Positions 13,943-21,642 of a DNA stretch of 29,052 bases are shown here, piece by piece. The stretch is taken from the IMG/VR virus record IMGVR_UViG_3300044733_002230, positions 1 through 29,052 of that record. One strand, written 5' to 3'. This stretch comes from a virus. The notes under the pieces were generated by a model. The model made no database searches. It saw only the letters and a program-made list of their open reading frames with translations, and was not told the origin of the DNA. Numbering within the stretch: position 1 is the stretch's first letter; the number at the start of each line of letters is the position of its first letter. The translations under genes and the position numbers were made by a program.

Positions 13943-14896
13943 ATGGCTAAAATAACAGCAGCTGATGTTGAAAAGGACATACAAAATGTTAATATTAGAT
14001 TGCAAGGATTAGATTATCTTATTAATAAAAATGAGAATGAATATCTAACAAAAAAAAGTTTACTTAAAACTAATGAAGGCATTTTAAAAACAATCAAAAA
14101 AAGTATTCAAAGAGAAGAAGATGAATACAATAATCAAATACAAGATAACGAAGAAACTGCAGTACAGAAAGTAAATAGAAAACGTATAGAAGAAAATAGA
14201 AAAGAACAGCAACGAAATGTTGATTCAAAAGTAGATAGACTTATTCTACAATCAATGATGGGAGTTGGTGCTGGTGGTTTATTGGCATCTCAAATTCAAG
14301 AAACAGTAACAGGTTCTAAACCAGATGGAACAAATGGAAGATTAAAAGCAGATCAATTAAAAGATGTTGGTGATGGTTTTAAATTATGGACACCAGCTGC
14401 AGATGCATATCTTGAAATGAAAGCAGCAGCTGCAAAAGATAAAGTGTATTTTAAATTGAGTAGTGCTTATAGAACTGTAGAAGAACAGCAGGCTCTTGTG
14501 GATGAATTGGGAACATGGAGTCCAACAAATCCAGGTGCAGCACCACCAGGAACATCAGCACATGGTTGGGGCATTGCAATTGACATTAGTTCTCCAGGAG
14601 CACAGCAATGGATTAACAGATATGGTGCAAAGTATGGGTGGGTTCCAACAGTTTCAAATGAACCATGGCACTTTGAATGGAGAGGTGGACAACCTAAAGC
14701 GGAACCAGTATCAAATACAAACGTACAAAAAATAAGTCAAACTCCAACAAAAACAAGTGCAGGTCTTATATCATTCAATACTCCTCAAGCACCAGAACCA
14801 TCGTATCCATTACTTCAACCAGAAATTGCTTCTGCTGCGAGTAAGCCAATAAATAAACCTAGACCCAATCCGTTCTTTATTGTACCTACTGGTTAA
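13943..14896 (+). CDS. VanY-like D-Ala-D-Ala peptidase (M15), virion-associated
   Basis: A 317-residue protein with a charged coiled coil at about residues 10-100, a short hydrophobic Gly/Leu stretch (101-117), then an M15B peptidase domain (about 135-250). Zinc ligands are H207 and D214 in SAHGWGIAID and H243 in EPWHFEW, with E240 as likely base. SSAYRT (173-178) is also typical. It probably cleaves peptide side-chains or D-Ala-D-Ala of peptidoglycan. The C-terminal 65 residues are a Pro/Thr/Ser linker ending NPFFIVPTG. It is paired with the upstream glycan-cutting enzyme and its stop overlaps the gp27 start by one base. The N-terminal layout (coiled coil plus enzyme) resembles its neighbour. 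Confidence 0.85.
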   Translation: MAKITAADVEKDIQNVNIRLQGLDYLINKNENEYLTKKSLLKTNEGILKTIKKSIQREEDEYNNQIQDNEETAVQKVNRKRIEENRKEQQRNVDSKVDRLILQSMMGVGAGGLLASQIQETVTGSKPDGTNGRLKADQLKDVGDGFKLWTPAADAYLEMKAAAAKDKVYFKLSSAYRTVEEQQALVDELGTWSPTNPGAAPPGTSAHGWGIAIDISSPGAQQWINRYGAKYGWVPTVSNEPWHFEWRGGQPKAEPVSNTNVQKISQTPTKTSAGLISFNTPQAPEPSYPLLQPEIASAASKPINKPRPNPFFIVPTG

Positions 14897-16164
14897 TGTC
14901 TGCAGAAAATAGTTTTGAATATGGTCAGTTTAAATTAAAACTTCTCAAATCAAGTTCCAATCTTACGGAAATTAATTTGGGATCAAATTCTATTTCCAGT
15001 TTTTCATTATATGAAAATGTGATGTCTCCTGGAATGACTGCTAACATTGTGTTTGGGGCAGTAGATATTCTTGGTTCAAATGGTCTTGAATTATATGGTG
15101 GGGAAGAGTTAACTGGTTCTATAAGAGTTCCTGAATTTCCTGAAACAGAAATCAGAATTTCTTTTAGAGTCAGAAGTATGCAAGTCATAAAGCAATCAAA
15201 CAAAAGTGTTTATAATTTAGAATTAGTCTCATTTGAAACACTTAAGAATGAAGTTGTTAGAATACCAAATAGATTTGATGGTAATATAGCCACTAGTGTA
15301 GAAAAAATATTCAAAGCTCTTGGTAGTAATAAAAATATAAAAACAGAAGCAACATCGAACAAATATTCTTTTATAGGAAATAACAAAAGACCATTTGATT
15401 TGTTTACATTTTTAATGCCAAAGGCAGTATCATCTGGTGAGAAAAAATCACCAGGATATTTTTTCTTTGAAACCCAAGATGGATTTGTTTTTAAAAGTAT
15501 TAACACGCTTTTAAAGGGATCTAATGATACATTAATTTACACTCAAGATGAAGCAAAGGTTGAAAAAAATGCTGGAGAAAAATATAGAATTTTGACTTCT
15601 TATGTTCAAAAAAACAATGACATCTTGAATTCATTAAGACTTGGAATGTATTCAAACAATAACTTCTTTTACAATTTGTATACTAATGAGCCAAAATTTG
15701 TTGACTATAAACTACAACAGAAGTATAATAAAGAGATAGAAACCTCAGCACAAAAACTAACAGAAACATATCCACCATTACCAGGAAACATACAAGAATT
15801 TCCCTCTAGATATTATGTTAGAACTTTAGATGTTGGGAATCTAGATAAAACTGGCAAGCTGAGTACGGATACAATGTATCCAGATCTACCTAAATATCAA
15901 TCAGAAGCTGTGGTAAGATACAATCTTCTATTTTCACAAGTGTTGAAAATTACTATTCCATGTAATCCATCTTTAAGAGTTGGTCAAGTAATAGAATGTA
16001 GAATTCCAGAATCAGCTTCCACTTTGAAAAACAAAAGTTATGAGTCTCAAAATACAGGTCGTTATATGATATCTGCTTTATGTCATGCATTCGCTGGTAA
16101 ACAATGTTATACTAGTCTTGAATTAATTAGAGATTCTTACGAAATTAAAACTCAGATAGCATAA
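14896..16164 (+). CDS. 27: Baseplate hub protein gp27
   Basis: A 422-residue homologue of T4 gp27 (391 residues), whose trimer forms the hub ring that holds the gp5 spike. Family features include an N-terminal beta domain (SFSLYENVMSPGMTANIVF), KRPFDLFTFLMPKAV, and GYFFFETQDGFVFKSIN (about residues 194-210), common to contractile-tail hub proteins. Near the C-terminus, SQVLKITIPCNPSLRVGQVIECRIPE forms the second barrel-like domain. It follows gp26/gp51 as in T4, with the two cell-wall enzymes inserted between. It is one base upstream of the CP12-like gene. Confidence 0.86.
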   Translation: MSAENSFEYGQFKLKLLKSSSNLTEINLGSNSISSFSLYENVMSPGMTANIVFGAVDILGSNGLELYGGEELTGSIRVPEFPETEIRISFRVRSMQVIKQSNKSVYNLELVSFETLKNEVVRIPNRFDGNIATSVEKIFKALGSNKNIKTEATSNKYSFIGNNKRPFDLFTFLMPKAVSSGEKKSPGYFFFETQDGFVFKSINTLLKGSNDTLIYTQDEAKVEKNAGEKYRILTSYVQKNNDILNSLRLGMYSNNNFFYNLYTNEPKFVDYKLQQKYNKEIETSAQKLTETYPPLPGNIQEFPSRYYVRTLDVGNLDKTGKLSTDTMYPDLPKYQSEAVVRYNLLFSQVLKITIPCNPSLRVGQVIECRIPESASTLKNKSYESQNTGRYMISALCHAFAGKQCYTSLELIRDSYEIKTQIA

Positions 16165-16165
16165 A

Positions 16166-16378
16166 ATGGAAAACATCGAAGCACACATCAAAAAAGATAA
16201 AGAGATACTTGAAGATCCCACGGTATCTCCACAAATGCGTCGTCACATTGAGGGTGAACTTGAAGAATTAAAATCCTATCAAGAACGTCATCCTGAAGAT
16301 ACGCATGATCCAACTCCACTTGAACTTTATTGTGATACAAATCCAAACGCTCCCGAATGTAAAATTTTTGAAGACTAA
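16166..16378 (+). CDS. cp12: CP12-like protein
   Basis: A 70-residue protein whose C-terminus, DPTPLELYCDTNPNAPECKIFED (residues 48-70), has the CP12 signature: two cysteines spaced C-x8-C (C56, C65) in E-x-YC-x3-NP-x3-EC-x3-ED context. In cyanobacteria and plants this end binds GAPDH, and CP12 switches off GAPDH and phosphoribulokinase when oxidised, slowing the Calvin cycle. The N-terminal half is helical (HIKKDKEILEDP, MRRHIEGELEELKSY) but lacks the N-terminal cysteine pair needed for phosphoribulokinase binding. Cyanophages are known to carry cp12. Unusually, it is locked between gp27 and the gp5-type hub gene (gaps of 1 base and a 1-base overlap), so it should be expressed late. Confidence 0.75.
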   Translation: MENIEAHIKKDKEILEDPTVSPQMRRHIEGELEELKSYQERHPEDTHDPTPLELYCDTNPNAPECKIFED

Positions 16379-18489
16379 TGTTTCTTGATCAATCTTCCAA
16401 TCAATTAGTTAAAACACACTATCTTGGAAGAGATGGTTTTGTATGGTGGCTTGGAGCTGTTTCAGTTCCTGCATCTTCCAAATCAAGCACATCAAATCTT
16501 CCTGCAAAGAAAGACAAAGAACCTCTATATTACAATAGAGTAAAGGTAAGAATTTTTGGTTACCACACTAAAGATGGTGGTAAATTACCAGACACTGATT
16601 TGCCATGGGCACATATTTTAGTTCCACCTGGAACTGCAAATGGTGTACTTTCGCAAGGACAGGCACATCAATACAAAGGTGGAGAAACTGTATTTGGATT
16701 TTTCTTAGATGGTGATGATGGGCAGCAACCTGTCATTGTTGGATCTTTGTATAAAGGATCTGACATTAGAGATAAAATTAGCACCACACAAGTTGTTCAG
16801 CAACAAAGTTCTGAATTTTTATCAGTAAGCCCTGGTGAATTGGGGCAGCATCAAATACCTGTAGGAAATAATACTCCAGGTGGACAAAATGTTATAACGG
16901 GTGTAGGTAGTTCTACTAATGCTGGAATATCTACGGCACAATCCAAGAGTGGAATCGAAGATAAAGCAAGACAGAAACCACAGTTTTGTACATTAGCTGA
17001 TAAAAAGTTTGCAGCTACCAGTGATATAAAATCTAATCCACCAAACATATGTAAAACTGATAAAGTTTCTAAGATTGAAGATTTCTTAGAAGATTTTATT
17101 AATAGGATGGAAGGATATCAAGCTTACGCTAATTTATATGTTGGAGGAATTTCTAATAAAATTGGAAACATAGAAAGTGAAATAAGAGAATCTGCAATGT
17201 TAATATCTAGTGTCTTTACTGACATGGTTAAGTGGGGAATGAAATGGTTATTTGATTACATATCCAAAAAGATGGATAATTTAATTGCAGACTTGTTTCC
17301 AAAACCAAAACAAAATGCTGCAGGTCAAGTTGTAAGAACTTATCTGTCAACCATCTATTGTTTGTTTAAAAAATTCATTAAAAAAATTCTTACATATGTT
17401 ATCAATCAATTAAAAGCTTTAGTTGGTCAAGTGTTAGGAACTAGTGTTTGTTTGATTGAAAACTTTGTCGGGCAAATGCTATCCAGTATGTTTAACTCAT
17501 TGTCTGATGCAATCGGTCCAACGTTACAGCAGTTAAGTAATTTCTTAGGTGGAGCTTTGGGAAATGCAAGTGATATTCTTACTCAAGCAATGAATGCAGT
17601 TGGCTTTATTAAAGGCTTGCTTAATTGTGAAGAAAGAAACTGTAAACCTCCTCAAAAATTTACTACAAGATATGGCCCTTCGCAAAAAGAAATTGATAAC
17701 TTTAATAAGATTTTAAAGAAAGCTGGTTCTGGAGGACTAAAAAATCTTAGAGATGATCTTTATAGAGATCTTGGATTGGAAGGAGTTGATCTTCAATTTG
17801 GAAGTTGTACACCTGAAGTTTTACGTTGTGGCCCTCCATCAATTGCTATTCTTGGCGGCGGAGGAAATGGAGCATCTGCCCTAGCAATTGTTAACAATGT
17901 TGGTCAAATGATTGGGGCATCTATTTTGAGTGGCGGGTCTGGATATTTTGCGCCACCTTATATTTCTATCATAGATTCTTGTAACAATGGTGAAGGTGCA
18001 AAAGCAACTGCAGTTGTTGAAAATGGTCAGGTATCTAGAATATTAATTACTGAACCTGGATCTGGGTATTTAAATGGACAAACATATCAAGAGATAGGTT
18101 CTGAACCAGTTGAAATTTCATCTGATAATAATAATGATACAAATTCAAATTCATATGTAACACAATTAACAAACGTTGATGTCGATAATATTGGATTGGG
18201 TTACGGAGATGGCACATCTGTTCTTGTAATTCCAGGAGATAACGATATTGGTCAAGTAACTTTACCTGAATTTGATTTATCTTTTGGTCCAAATGGATCT
18301 GTCACAGGAGTAACAATTACTAAACCTGGATATGGATTCACACAGATACCAGAAATTTTATTAATTAGTTTGTCTGGTGCAGGAGCTACCTTAAAACCAA
18401 GCTTTAAATTTATTCAGGTAAATAAAGAAGAAGAAGGAGAACTTGGAGTCGGTAGAGTGGTTAAAGTCGTCGATTGTGTACAAAAATGA
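16378..18489 (+). CDS. 5: gp5-type baseplate hub protein lacking lysozyme domain
   Basis: A 703-residue protein. Residues about 20-130 form the OB-fold seen in T4 gp5: WWLGAVSV, NRVKVRIFGYHT, DLPWAHILVPP, GGETVFGFFLDGDDGQQPVIVGSLYKG. The T4 lysozyme domain is absent. Instead, residues about 230-420 are helical with strongly hydrophobic, Lys-flanked stretches (VKWGMKWLFDYI, IYCLFKKFIKKILTYVI, MFNSLSDAIGPTLQQLSNFLG). The rest is beta-rich with four GxGY/GYGF repeats (SGGSGYFAPP, EPGSGYL, GLGYGDG, KPGYGFTQIP). The C-terminal spike helix of T4 gp5 is also missing and lies in the next gene, whose ATG overlaps this stop. It follows gp27 and the CP12-like gene, matching hub-spike assembly. Confidence 0.82.
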   Translation: MFLDQSSNQLVKTHYLGRDGFVWWLGAVSVPASSKSSTSNLPAKKDKEPLYYNRVKVRIFGYHTKDGGKLPDTDLPWAHILVPPGTANGVLSQGQAHQYKGGETVFGFFLDGDDGQQPVIVGSLYKGSDIRDKISTTQVVQQQSSEFLSVSPGELGQHQIPVGNNTPGGQNVITGVGSSTNAGISTAQSKSGIEDKARQKPQFCTLADKKFAATSDIKSNPPNICKTDKVSKIEDFLEDFINRMEGYQAYANLYVGGISNKIGNIESEIRESAMLISSVFTDMVKWGMKWLFDYISKKMDNLIADLFPKPKQNAAGQVVRTYLSTIYCLFKKFIKKILTYVINQLKALVGQVLGTSVCLIENFVGQMLSSMFNSLSDAIGPTLQQLSNFLGGALGNASDILTQAMNAVGFIKGLLNCEERNCKPPQKFTTRYGPSQKEIDNFNKILKKAGSGGLKNLRDDLYRDLGLEGVDLQFGSCTPEVLRCGPPSIAILGGGGNGASALAIVNNVGQMIGASILSGGSGYFAPPYISIIDSCNNGEGAKATAVVENGQVSRILITEPGSGYLNGQTYQEIGSEPVEISSDNNNDTNSNSYVTQLTNVDVDNIGLGYGDGTSVLVIPGDNDIGQVTLPEFDLSFGPNGSVTGVTITKPGYGFTQIPEILLISLSGAGATLKPSFKFIQVNKEEEGELGVGRVVKVVDCVQK

Positions 18490-19061
18490 GCATAGATCTA
18501 GACATAAAAAATAATTATAGAATAGATGGTGGAAATACTTTACCCATTCATGGTAAAGTAAATTATTCTATGATCTGTAAAAATGGTGATGGTGAAATTT
18601 ATGGAGAGAATGATGGTCGAAATGTAAAAGTTGTTAGTGGATTTTCTTGTGAAGTTGTTGGAACAGAGCTTCCACCAAACTCTGATGCAAATCAACCATA
18701 CGTTCCTGCAAAATGGATTCGTGCCGCAAAAGGCGATATTATGATTGAAGCTCCTTCTGGAACTTTATATTTAAACGCAAGAAATGTAGTCATAAATGCT
18801 TCAGGTCCTGAAACTGATAATGAATCTAATGGAAATGTTGATATCATCGCAACAAATGATATTAATTTGACATCATCTGATACCGTTAAAGTTGCAGCTA
18901 CAAATATAAGTATGAGTGCAAGTTTGGCTATGGATTTGGCAGGAAAATCCTTCTTAAATATTGCTGGTAGTATGTCAACTGGTGGGTCAACGATAGATTT
19001 GTCCAGAGGCATTCTTGGTGCAACAAATAGTATTTTAAAATCATTAACTGGCATAGGATAA
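18486..19061 (+). CDS. Separate gp5 C-terminal-like beta-helical spike
   Basis: A 191-residue protein. The first ATG (18486) overlaps the hub stop as ATGA; an upstream TTG at 18474 is less likely. Residues about 75-165 contain regular short repeats of alternating polar and hydrophobic strands (GDIMIEAPSGTLYLNARNVVINAS, NVDIIATNDINLTSSDTVKVAATNISMSAS), like the triple-stranded beta-helix forming the needle of T4 gp5 and VgrG proteins. It probably trimerises under the hub as the membrane-piercing spike. The C-terminus STIDLSRGILGATNSILKSLTGIG could bind a tip protein (inference). The next two genes may include such a tip. Confidence 0.75.
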   Translation: MSIDLDIKNNYRIDGGNTLPIHGKVNYSMICKNGDGEIYGENDGRNVKVVSGFSCEVVGTELPPNSDANQPYVPAKWIRAAKGDIMIEAPSGTLYLNARNVVINASGPETDNESNGNVDIIATNDINLTSSDTVKVAATNISMSASLAMDLAGKSFLNIAGSMSTGGSTIDLSRGILGATNSILKSLTGIG

Positions 19062-19065
19062 TATT

Positions 19066-20010
19066 ATGAATTTTCCATCTTTAGGTGTAGAAAACAATTT
19101 TCATGTTGGATTGTCAGATCCAACATTCATTCCCAAAAATCCATTAGCACTTCCAGGTCTTGCAACAATTAACGGGCCTTTAATTGTTGGTGGGACATTG
19201 GTTGATGGTATTATGGGGCCTGCTTTCCCCAAAACATCAGTAGTAAATATTATTCCATCTCTTAACGCTGTTGGAACAGCGTTAAAAATCAGTGCGTTAG
19301 GTGATGGGATTGCCCCGTTTCCTGGAATTGGTTTGCAAGTCAGTGCTACAAGTCATAATATTATTGCAAGTAGCATCACAACATTGACAAGTCCAACGAC
19401 AACAATTAAAGGATCATTGGTTGATGTTCTTGCACCAACTTTTGTAAAAACATTATTAAATGTTAATGGTGTATTTTTTGTTGAGAAAATCGCAACATTT
19501 AAAAATGCAGTTTTTACGGGAACCGTTACTGCAAATGCAAGAATTACTGCTAATGCTGGCATAACTGTAACTGGTTTGGGTGATGTTACAACGGAAGTTA
19601 ATCTTGCCAAAGCGTTGCCTGCTAAACCATTTGATATTCCACATCCTTCAAAATCAAATCATAGACTGAGACATGTTGCAATTGAAGGTCCAGAAATTGC
19701 TGTTTTTTATAGAGGAAAATTGGACGGAGAACATATCATTAAACTTCCAGAGTATTGGAAAGATCTTGTTGATGAAGATAGTATTACAGTACAATTAACT
19801 GCATGGAAAAATTCTGATTCAACTTTGTATGTAAAAAATATTAATGCACACGAAATTGTTATTGGATCTGAAAAGTTAACCAAAGTTTACTGTCATTATA
19901 CTGTGTTTGCTGAAAGAAAAGATTTAGATAAATTAGTAGTAGAATACGAAGGAACTTCGGTAAAAGATTATCCTGGTCAAGATTTTATAGGTATTAATAA
20001 TGGCAACTGA
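19066..20010 (+). CDS. Virion structural protein with conserved C-terminal domain
   Basis: A 314-residue protein. The N-terminal half is Gly/Thr/Val-rich with strand repeats (GPLIVGGTLVDGIMGP, TVTANARITANAGITVTG) like fibre or spike proteins. From about residue 192 a conserved domain begins: KPFDIPHPSKSNHRLRHVAIEGPE, then AVFYRGKLDGEHIIKLPEYW and HYTVFAERKDLDKLVVEYEG. I recall this domain at the C-terminus of many cyanophage and other marine phage structural proteins, with no settled function; it may be a folding or attachment domain. It lies after the spike gene and overlaps the next by 11 bases, so a role at the baseplate tip or fibres is plausible. Confidence 0.7.
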   Translation: MNFPSLGVENNFHVGLSDPTFIPKNPLALPGLATINGPLIVGGTLVDGIMGPAFPKTSVVNIIPSLNAVGTALKISALGDGIAPFPGIGLQVSATSHNIIASSITTLTSPTTTIKGSLVDVLAPTFVKTLLNVNGVFFVEKIATFKNAVFTGTVTANARITANAGITVTGLGDVTTEVNLAKALPAKPFDIPHPSKSNHRLRHVAIEGPEIAVFYRGKLDGEHIIKLPEYWKDLVDEDSITVQLTAWKNSDSTLYVKNINAHEIVIGSEKLTKVYCHYTVFAERKDLDKLVVEYEGTSVKDYPGQDFIGINNGN

Positions 20011-20737
20011 ACAATCAAAAAGAACAATCAGCTCACTAAACGATAAAATTAGTGAAAACAATTTAGCTATTGATTCTATTACTCCATTAATTCCTCCAGT
20101 TGAAGATAAGATCAATGATTTTCTTCCTTCAATCCAGGCGTTTGACAATCAAATTATTGCAATTAATGCACAAATACAAACAAAACAAGCCCAGATCGTT
20201 AGTATAGGTGCAACAGCTCAATCTGTGGTTGGTTGTGGAACAACAACAACGACAACAGTTAATCGTGATCTATTGCAGGCAAATACTTGGAACATAAACA
20301 CGTCATCTTATAATGGCGACCAGCCATATGGAAATATTACTGCAACTACGTTGACGACAAATAATAGCGGCATAGGATCTTTTAATGTTTATACTAACAG
20401 TGGTGGAGCATCTCTTGGCACATATTATTCCTTAACTGGGCCTGGTTATTTGACAGGAACTAATGGGATCGCCACAGTAACACCAACAGCATCAGATAAC
20501 GCTACATGTACTGCATGTAAAACTGCTATTGCAACATTGGAAAGTGAAATAAATTCATTAAGATCACAAGCATCTGCATTGATAACAACTGCAAATACTT
20601 TGAAGGGAGAAAGAACTGAATCTGAAATCAGACGTTATGGTTTGAGAAAAGGCATTGAGCAACTTCAAGCAGATACTGCAAGAGTAGGTTCAGTTCTAAC
20701 CATCTTGACAGATCCAAGCAATGATGCTATAATTTAA
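20000..20737 (+). CDS. Predicted structural protein, coiled coil flanking a beta region
   Basis: A 245-residue protein. Helical coiled-coil-like segments flank a Thr/Gly/Asn-rich beta middle. Helices lie at about residues 5-70 (INDFLPSIQAFDNQIIAINAQIQTKQAQI) and about 175-235 (CKTAIATLESEINSLRSQASALI, RRYGLRKGIEQLQADTARV). The middle contains TTTTTTVNRDLLQANTWN and GSFNVYTNSGGASLG. Cysteines include C78 and a CTAC pair just before the second helix. The helices probably fold back on each other. It overlaps the previous gene by 11 bases and ends the long late operon before a strong GC hairpin. No family is recognised. Confidence 0.7.
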   Translation: MATEQSKRTISSLNDKISENNLAIDSITPLIPPVEDKINDFLPSIQAFDNQIIAINAQIQTKQAQIVSIGATAQSVVGCGTTTTTTVNRDLLQANTWNINTSSYNGDQPYGNITATTLTTNNSGIGSFNVYTNSGGASLGTYYSLTGPGYLTGTNGIATVTPTASDNATCTACKTAIATLESEINSLRSQASALITTANTLKGERTESEIRRYGLRKGIEQLQADTARVGSVLTILTDPSNDAII

Positions 20738-20760
20738 GAGTCCGTGTGAAGGAATGCGTT

Positions 20761-20778
20761 GGGGGAAGAAATTCCCCC
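20761..20778 (+). terminator. Strong GC hairpin with GAAA loop, end of late operon
   Basis: GGGGGAA (20761-20767), loop GAAA (GNRA type), TTCCCCC (20772-20778) forms a seven-base stem 24 bases after the structural gene stop. It parallels the gp32 terminator but is followed by TCCCCAATC, not a T run, so it may protect the 3' end or terminate weakly. Confidence 0.6.
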
Positions 20779-20797
20779 TCCCCAATCATTGAATCTT

Positions 20798-20968
20798 ATG
20801 AGACCAGAAACTAGAAAATCAATGGAAATGCTGTTTAATGCAAAATGGAACTTGCCAAAAGCAGCGGAACATGCTAGACTTACCAACAAGGAAATGAAAA
20901 TTACTTTTAACGAGTATTGCAATTTCCATCCCCCGATTTATGGGGTTGACAACCAAGAGAATACCTGA
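20798..20968 (+). CDS. Small conserved basic protein
   Basis: A 56-residue protein. The frame runs from TTG 20759, but that lies beside the GC hairpin, so ATG 20798 (MRPETRKSMEML) is preferred. It contains KWNLPKAAEHARLTNKEMKITFNEYC, two short helices with a turn that could be a small helix-turn-helix (inference), then a Pro/Tyr-rich end. I recall similar short proteins in T4-like cyanophages without known function. It sits after the late operon and before the tRNAs, and its stop codon lies in the loop of a hairpin (20954-20981). Confidence 0.65.
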   Translation: MRPETRKSMEMLFNAKWNLPKAAEHARLTNKEMKITFNEYCNFHPPIYGVDNQENT

Positions 20969-20981
20969 TAGAATTCTCTTG
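20954..20981. other. Nine-base-pair hairpin before tRNA-Leu
   Basis: CAAGAGAAT (20954-20962) and ATTCTCTTG (20973-20981) pair perfectly around a 10-base loop that contains the stop codon of the small gene. The tRNA starts five bases later. No T tract follows. It may help terminate or separate the mRNA from the tRNA precursor. Confidence 0.5.
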
Positions 20982-20986
20982 TTCAC

Positions 20987-21069
20987 GGGCGTATGGTGAA
21001 ATTGGTAAACACAACTGACTTAAAATCAGTCGGGAGTCTCCCTTGTCGGTTCAAGTCCGACTATGCCCA
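20987..21069 (+). tRNA. tRNA-Leu (UAA)
   Basis: Complete class II cloverleaf. Acceptor GGGCGTA/TATGCCC, discriminator A69; anticodon stem ACTGA/TCAGT with loop CTTAAAA, anticodon TAA at 21021-21023; a long variable arm (GGGA...TCCC) typical of Leu; T arm GTCGG-TTCAAGT-CCGAC. No CCA is encoded. It reads UUA codons, which are frequent in this AT-rich genome. Confidence 0.95.
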
Positions 21070-21071
21070 TT

Positions 21072-21147
21072 ACCAAAATTGACTTTTGGTTTCAAAAATG
21101 GGCGGAAAAAAATCCCGCCAAAAAAATGCCAAAAAGGTTTTTGGCAT
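21072..21147. other. Three consecutive hairpins between tRNA-Leu and next gene
   Basis: Within 76 bases lie three inverted repeats: ACCAAAA/TTTTGGT (21072-21090), GGCGG/CCGCC around an A-rich loop (21101-21119), and ATGCCAAAAA/TTTTTGGCAT (21126-21147). A CTAAATA element (21148-21154) follows, 18 bases before the next ATG, and may act as a weak late promoter. The cluster may act as terminator/processing signals. Confidence 0.55.
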
Positions 21148-21172
21148 CTAAATAAACAAAAAGAATAAAATT

Positions 21173-21442
21173 ATGAAATACCGTATTGATGCTGCATATT
21201 GCTGGTACAATAAGGGAACTCAAATAGTTCTAATGTATTTCATAAATCATGTTCCTTTTACATTTGATGAACTTCCAGATGAATCAATTTATGATCTGGA
21301 TCTTATAGAAGTAGCAGACAAAGAAAGACGTTACGAACCAGAGGATTTGTATAAAACATCATTCTATTTGATTGATGAACAATGCCATCCAATGTTATTT
21401 GAACTTGAACTGGAAAATCCAGAATGTCTGCCACAAGATTGA
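21173..21442 (+). CDS. Hypothetical protein between tRNA genes
   Basis: An 89-residue acidic protein starting MKYRIDAAYCWYNKGTQIVLMYF. It is preceded by the hairpin cluster and CTAAATA element and ends one base before the tRNA-Thr gene. It contains a LPDESIYDLDLIEVADKERRYEPEDLYKT stretch and two cysteines near the C-terminus. No motif of a known enzyme or binding fold is visible and I do not recognise the family. Its placement in the tRNA cluster is a typical site of variable small phage genes. Confidence 0.65.
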   Translation: MKYRIDAAYCWYNKGTQIVLMYFINHVPFTFDELPDESIYDLDLIEVADKERRYEPEDLYKTSFYLIDEQCHPMLFELELENPECLPQD

Positions 21443-21443
21443 T

Positions 21444-21517
21444 GCCTGAGTAGCTCAGCTGGATAGAGCAACGGTTTTGTAAACCGTAGGTCGTCGGTTC
21501 AAGTCCGACCTTGGGCT
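21444..21517 (+). tRNA. tRNA-Thr (UGU)
   Basis: Complete cloverleaf. Acceptor GCCTGAG/CTTGGGC with two G-U type pairs, discriminator T; anticodon stem ACGGT/ACCGT, loop TTTGTAA, anticodon TGT at 21478-21480; T arm GTCGG-TTCAAGT-CCGAC identical to that of the tRNA-Leu. No CCA is encoded. Confidence 0.93.
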
Positions 21518-21642
21518 TTAGTAGTCGCTAGGCACATAGCCTAGAAAGACGCTAAAGGGTACAACAAGGAACGTTGTATTAAACAAAGAGTCCCCTATGC
21601 CACATCGTAGATTATCGTCGGTGGATACTCTTGCCCTCCTCT
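21518..21642. other. Structured non-coding spacer between tRNA-Thr and tRNA-Ala
   Basis: This 125-base stretch holds no gene and no tRNA T-loop. It has clear pairing: CTAGGC (21528-21533) with GCCTAG around an ACATA loop, ACAAC with GTTGT further on, and GAGT...CCAC pairing with GTGG...ACTC near the end. It may be a small RNA or a tRNA-precursor processing element. Confidence 0.4.

Noticed and set aside
14848-14855. AATAAATA as a late promoter for gp27
   Set aside because: It lies inside the M15 gene, 40 bases before gp27, in AT-rich coding sequence; similar GATAAATA matches occur by chance inside genes near 3990 and 5003.
21518-21642. Fourth tRNA in the spacer
   Set aside because: No T arm GTTCRA motif or acceptor pairing could be found on either strand.
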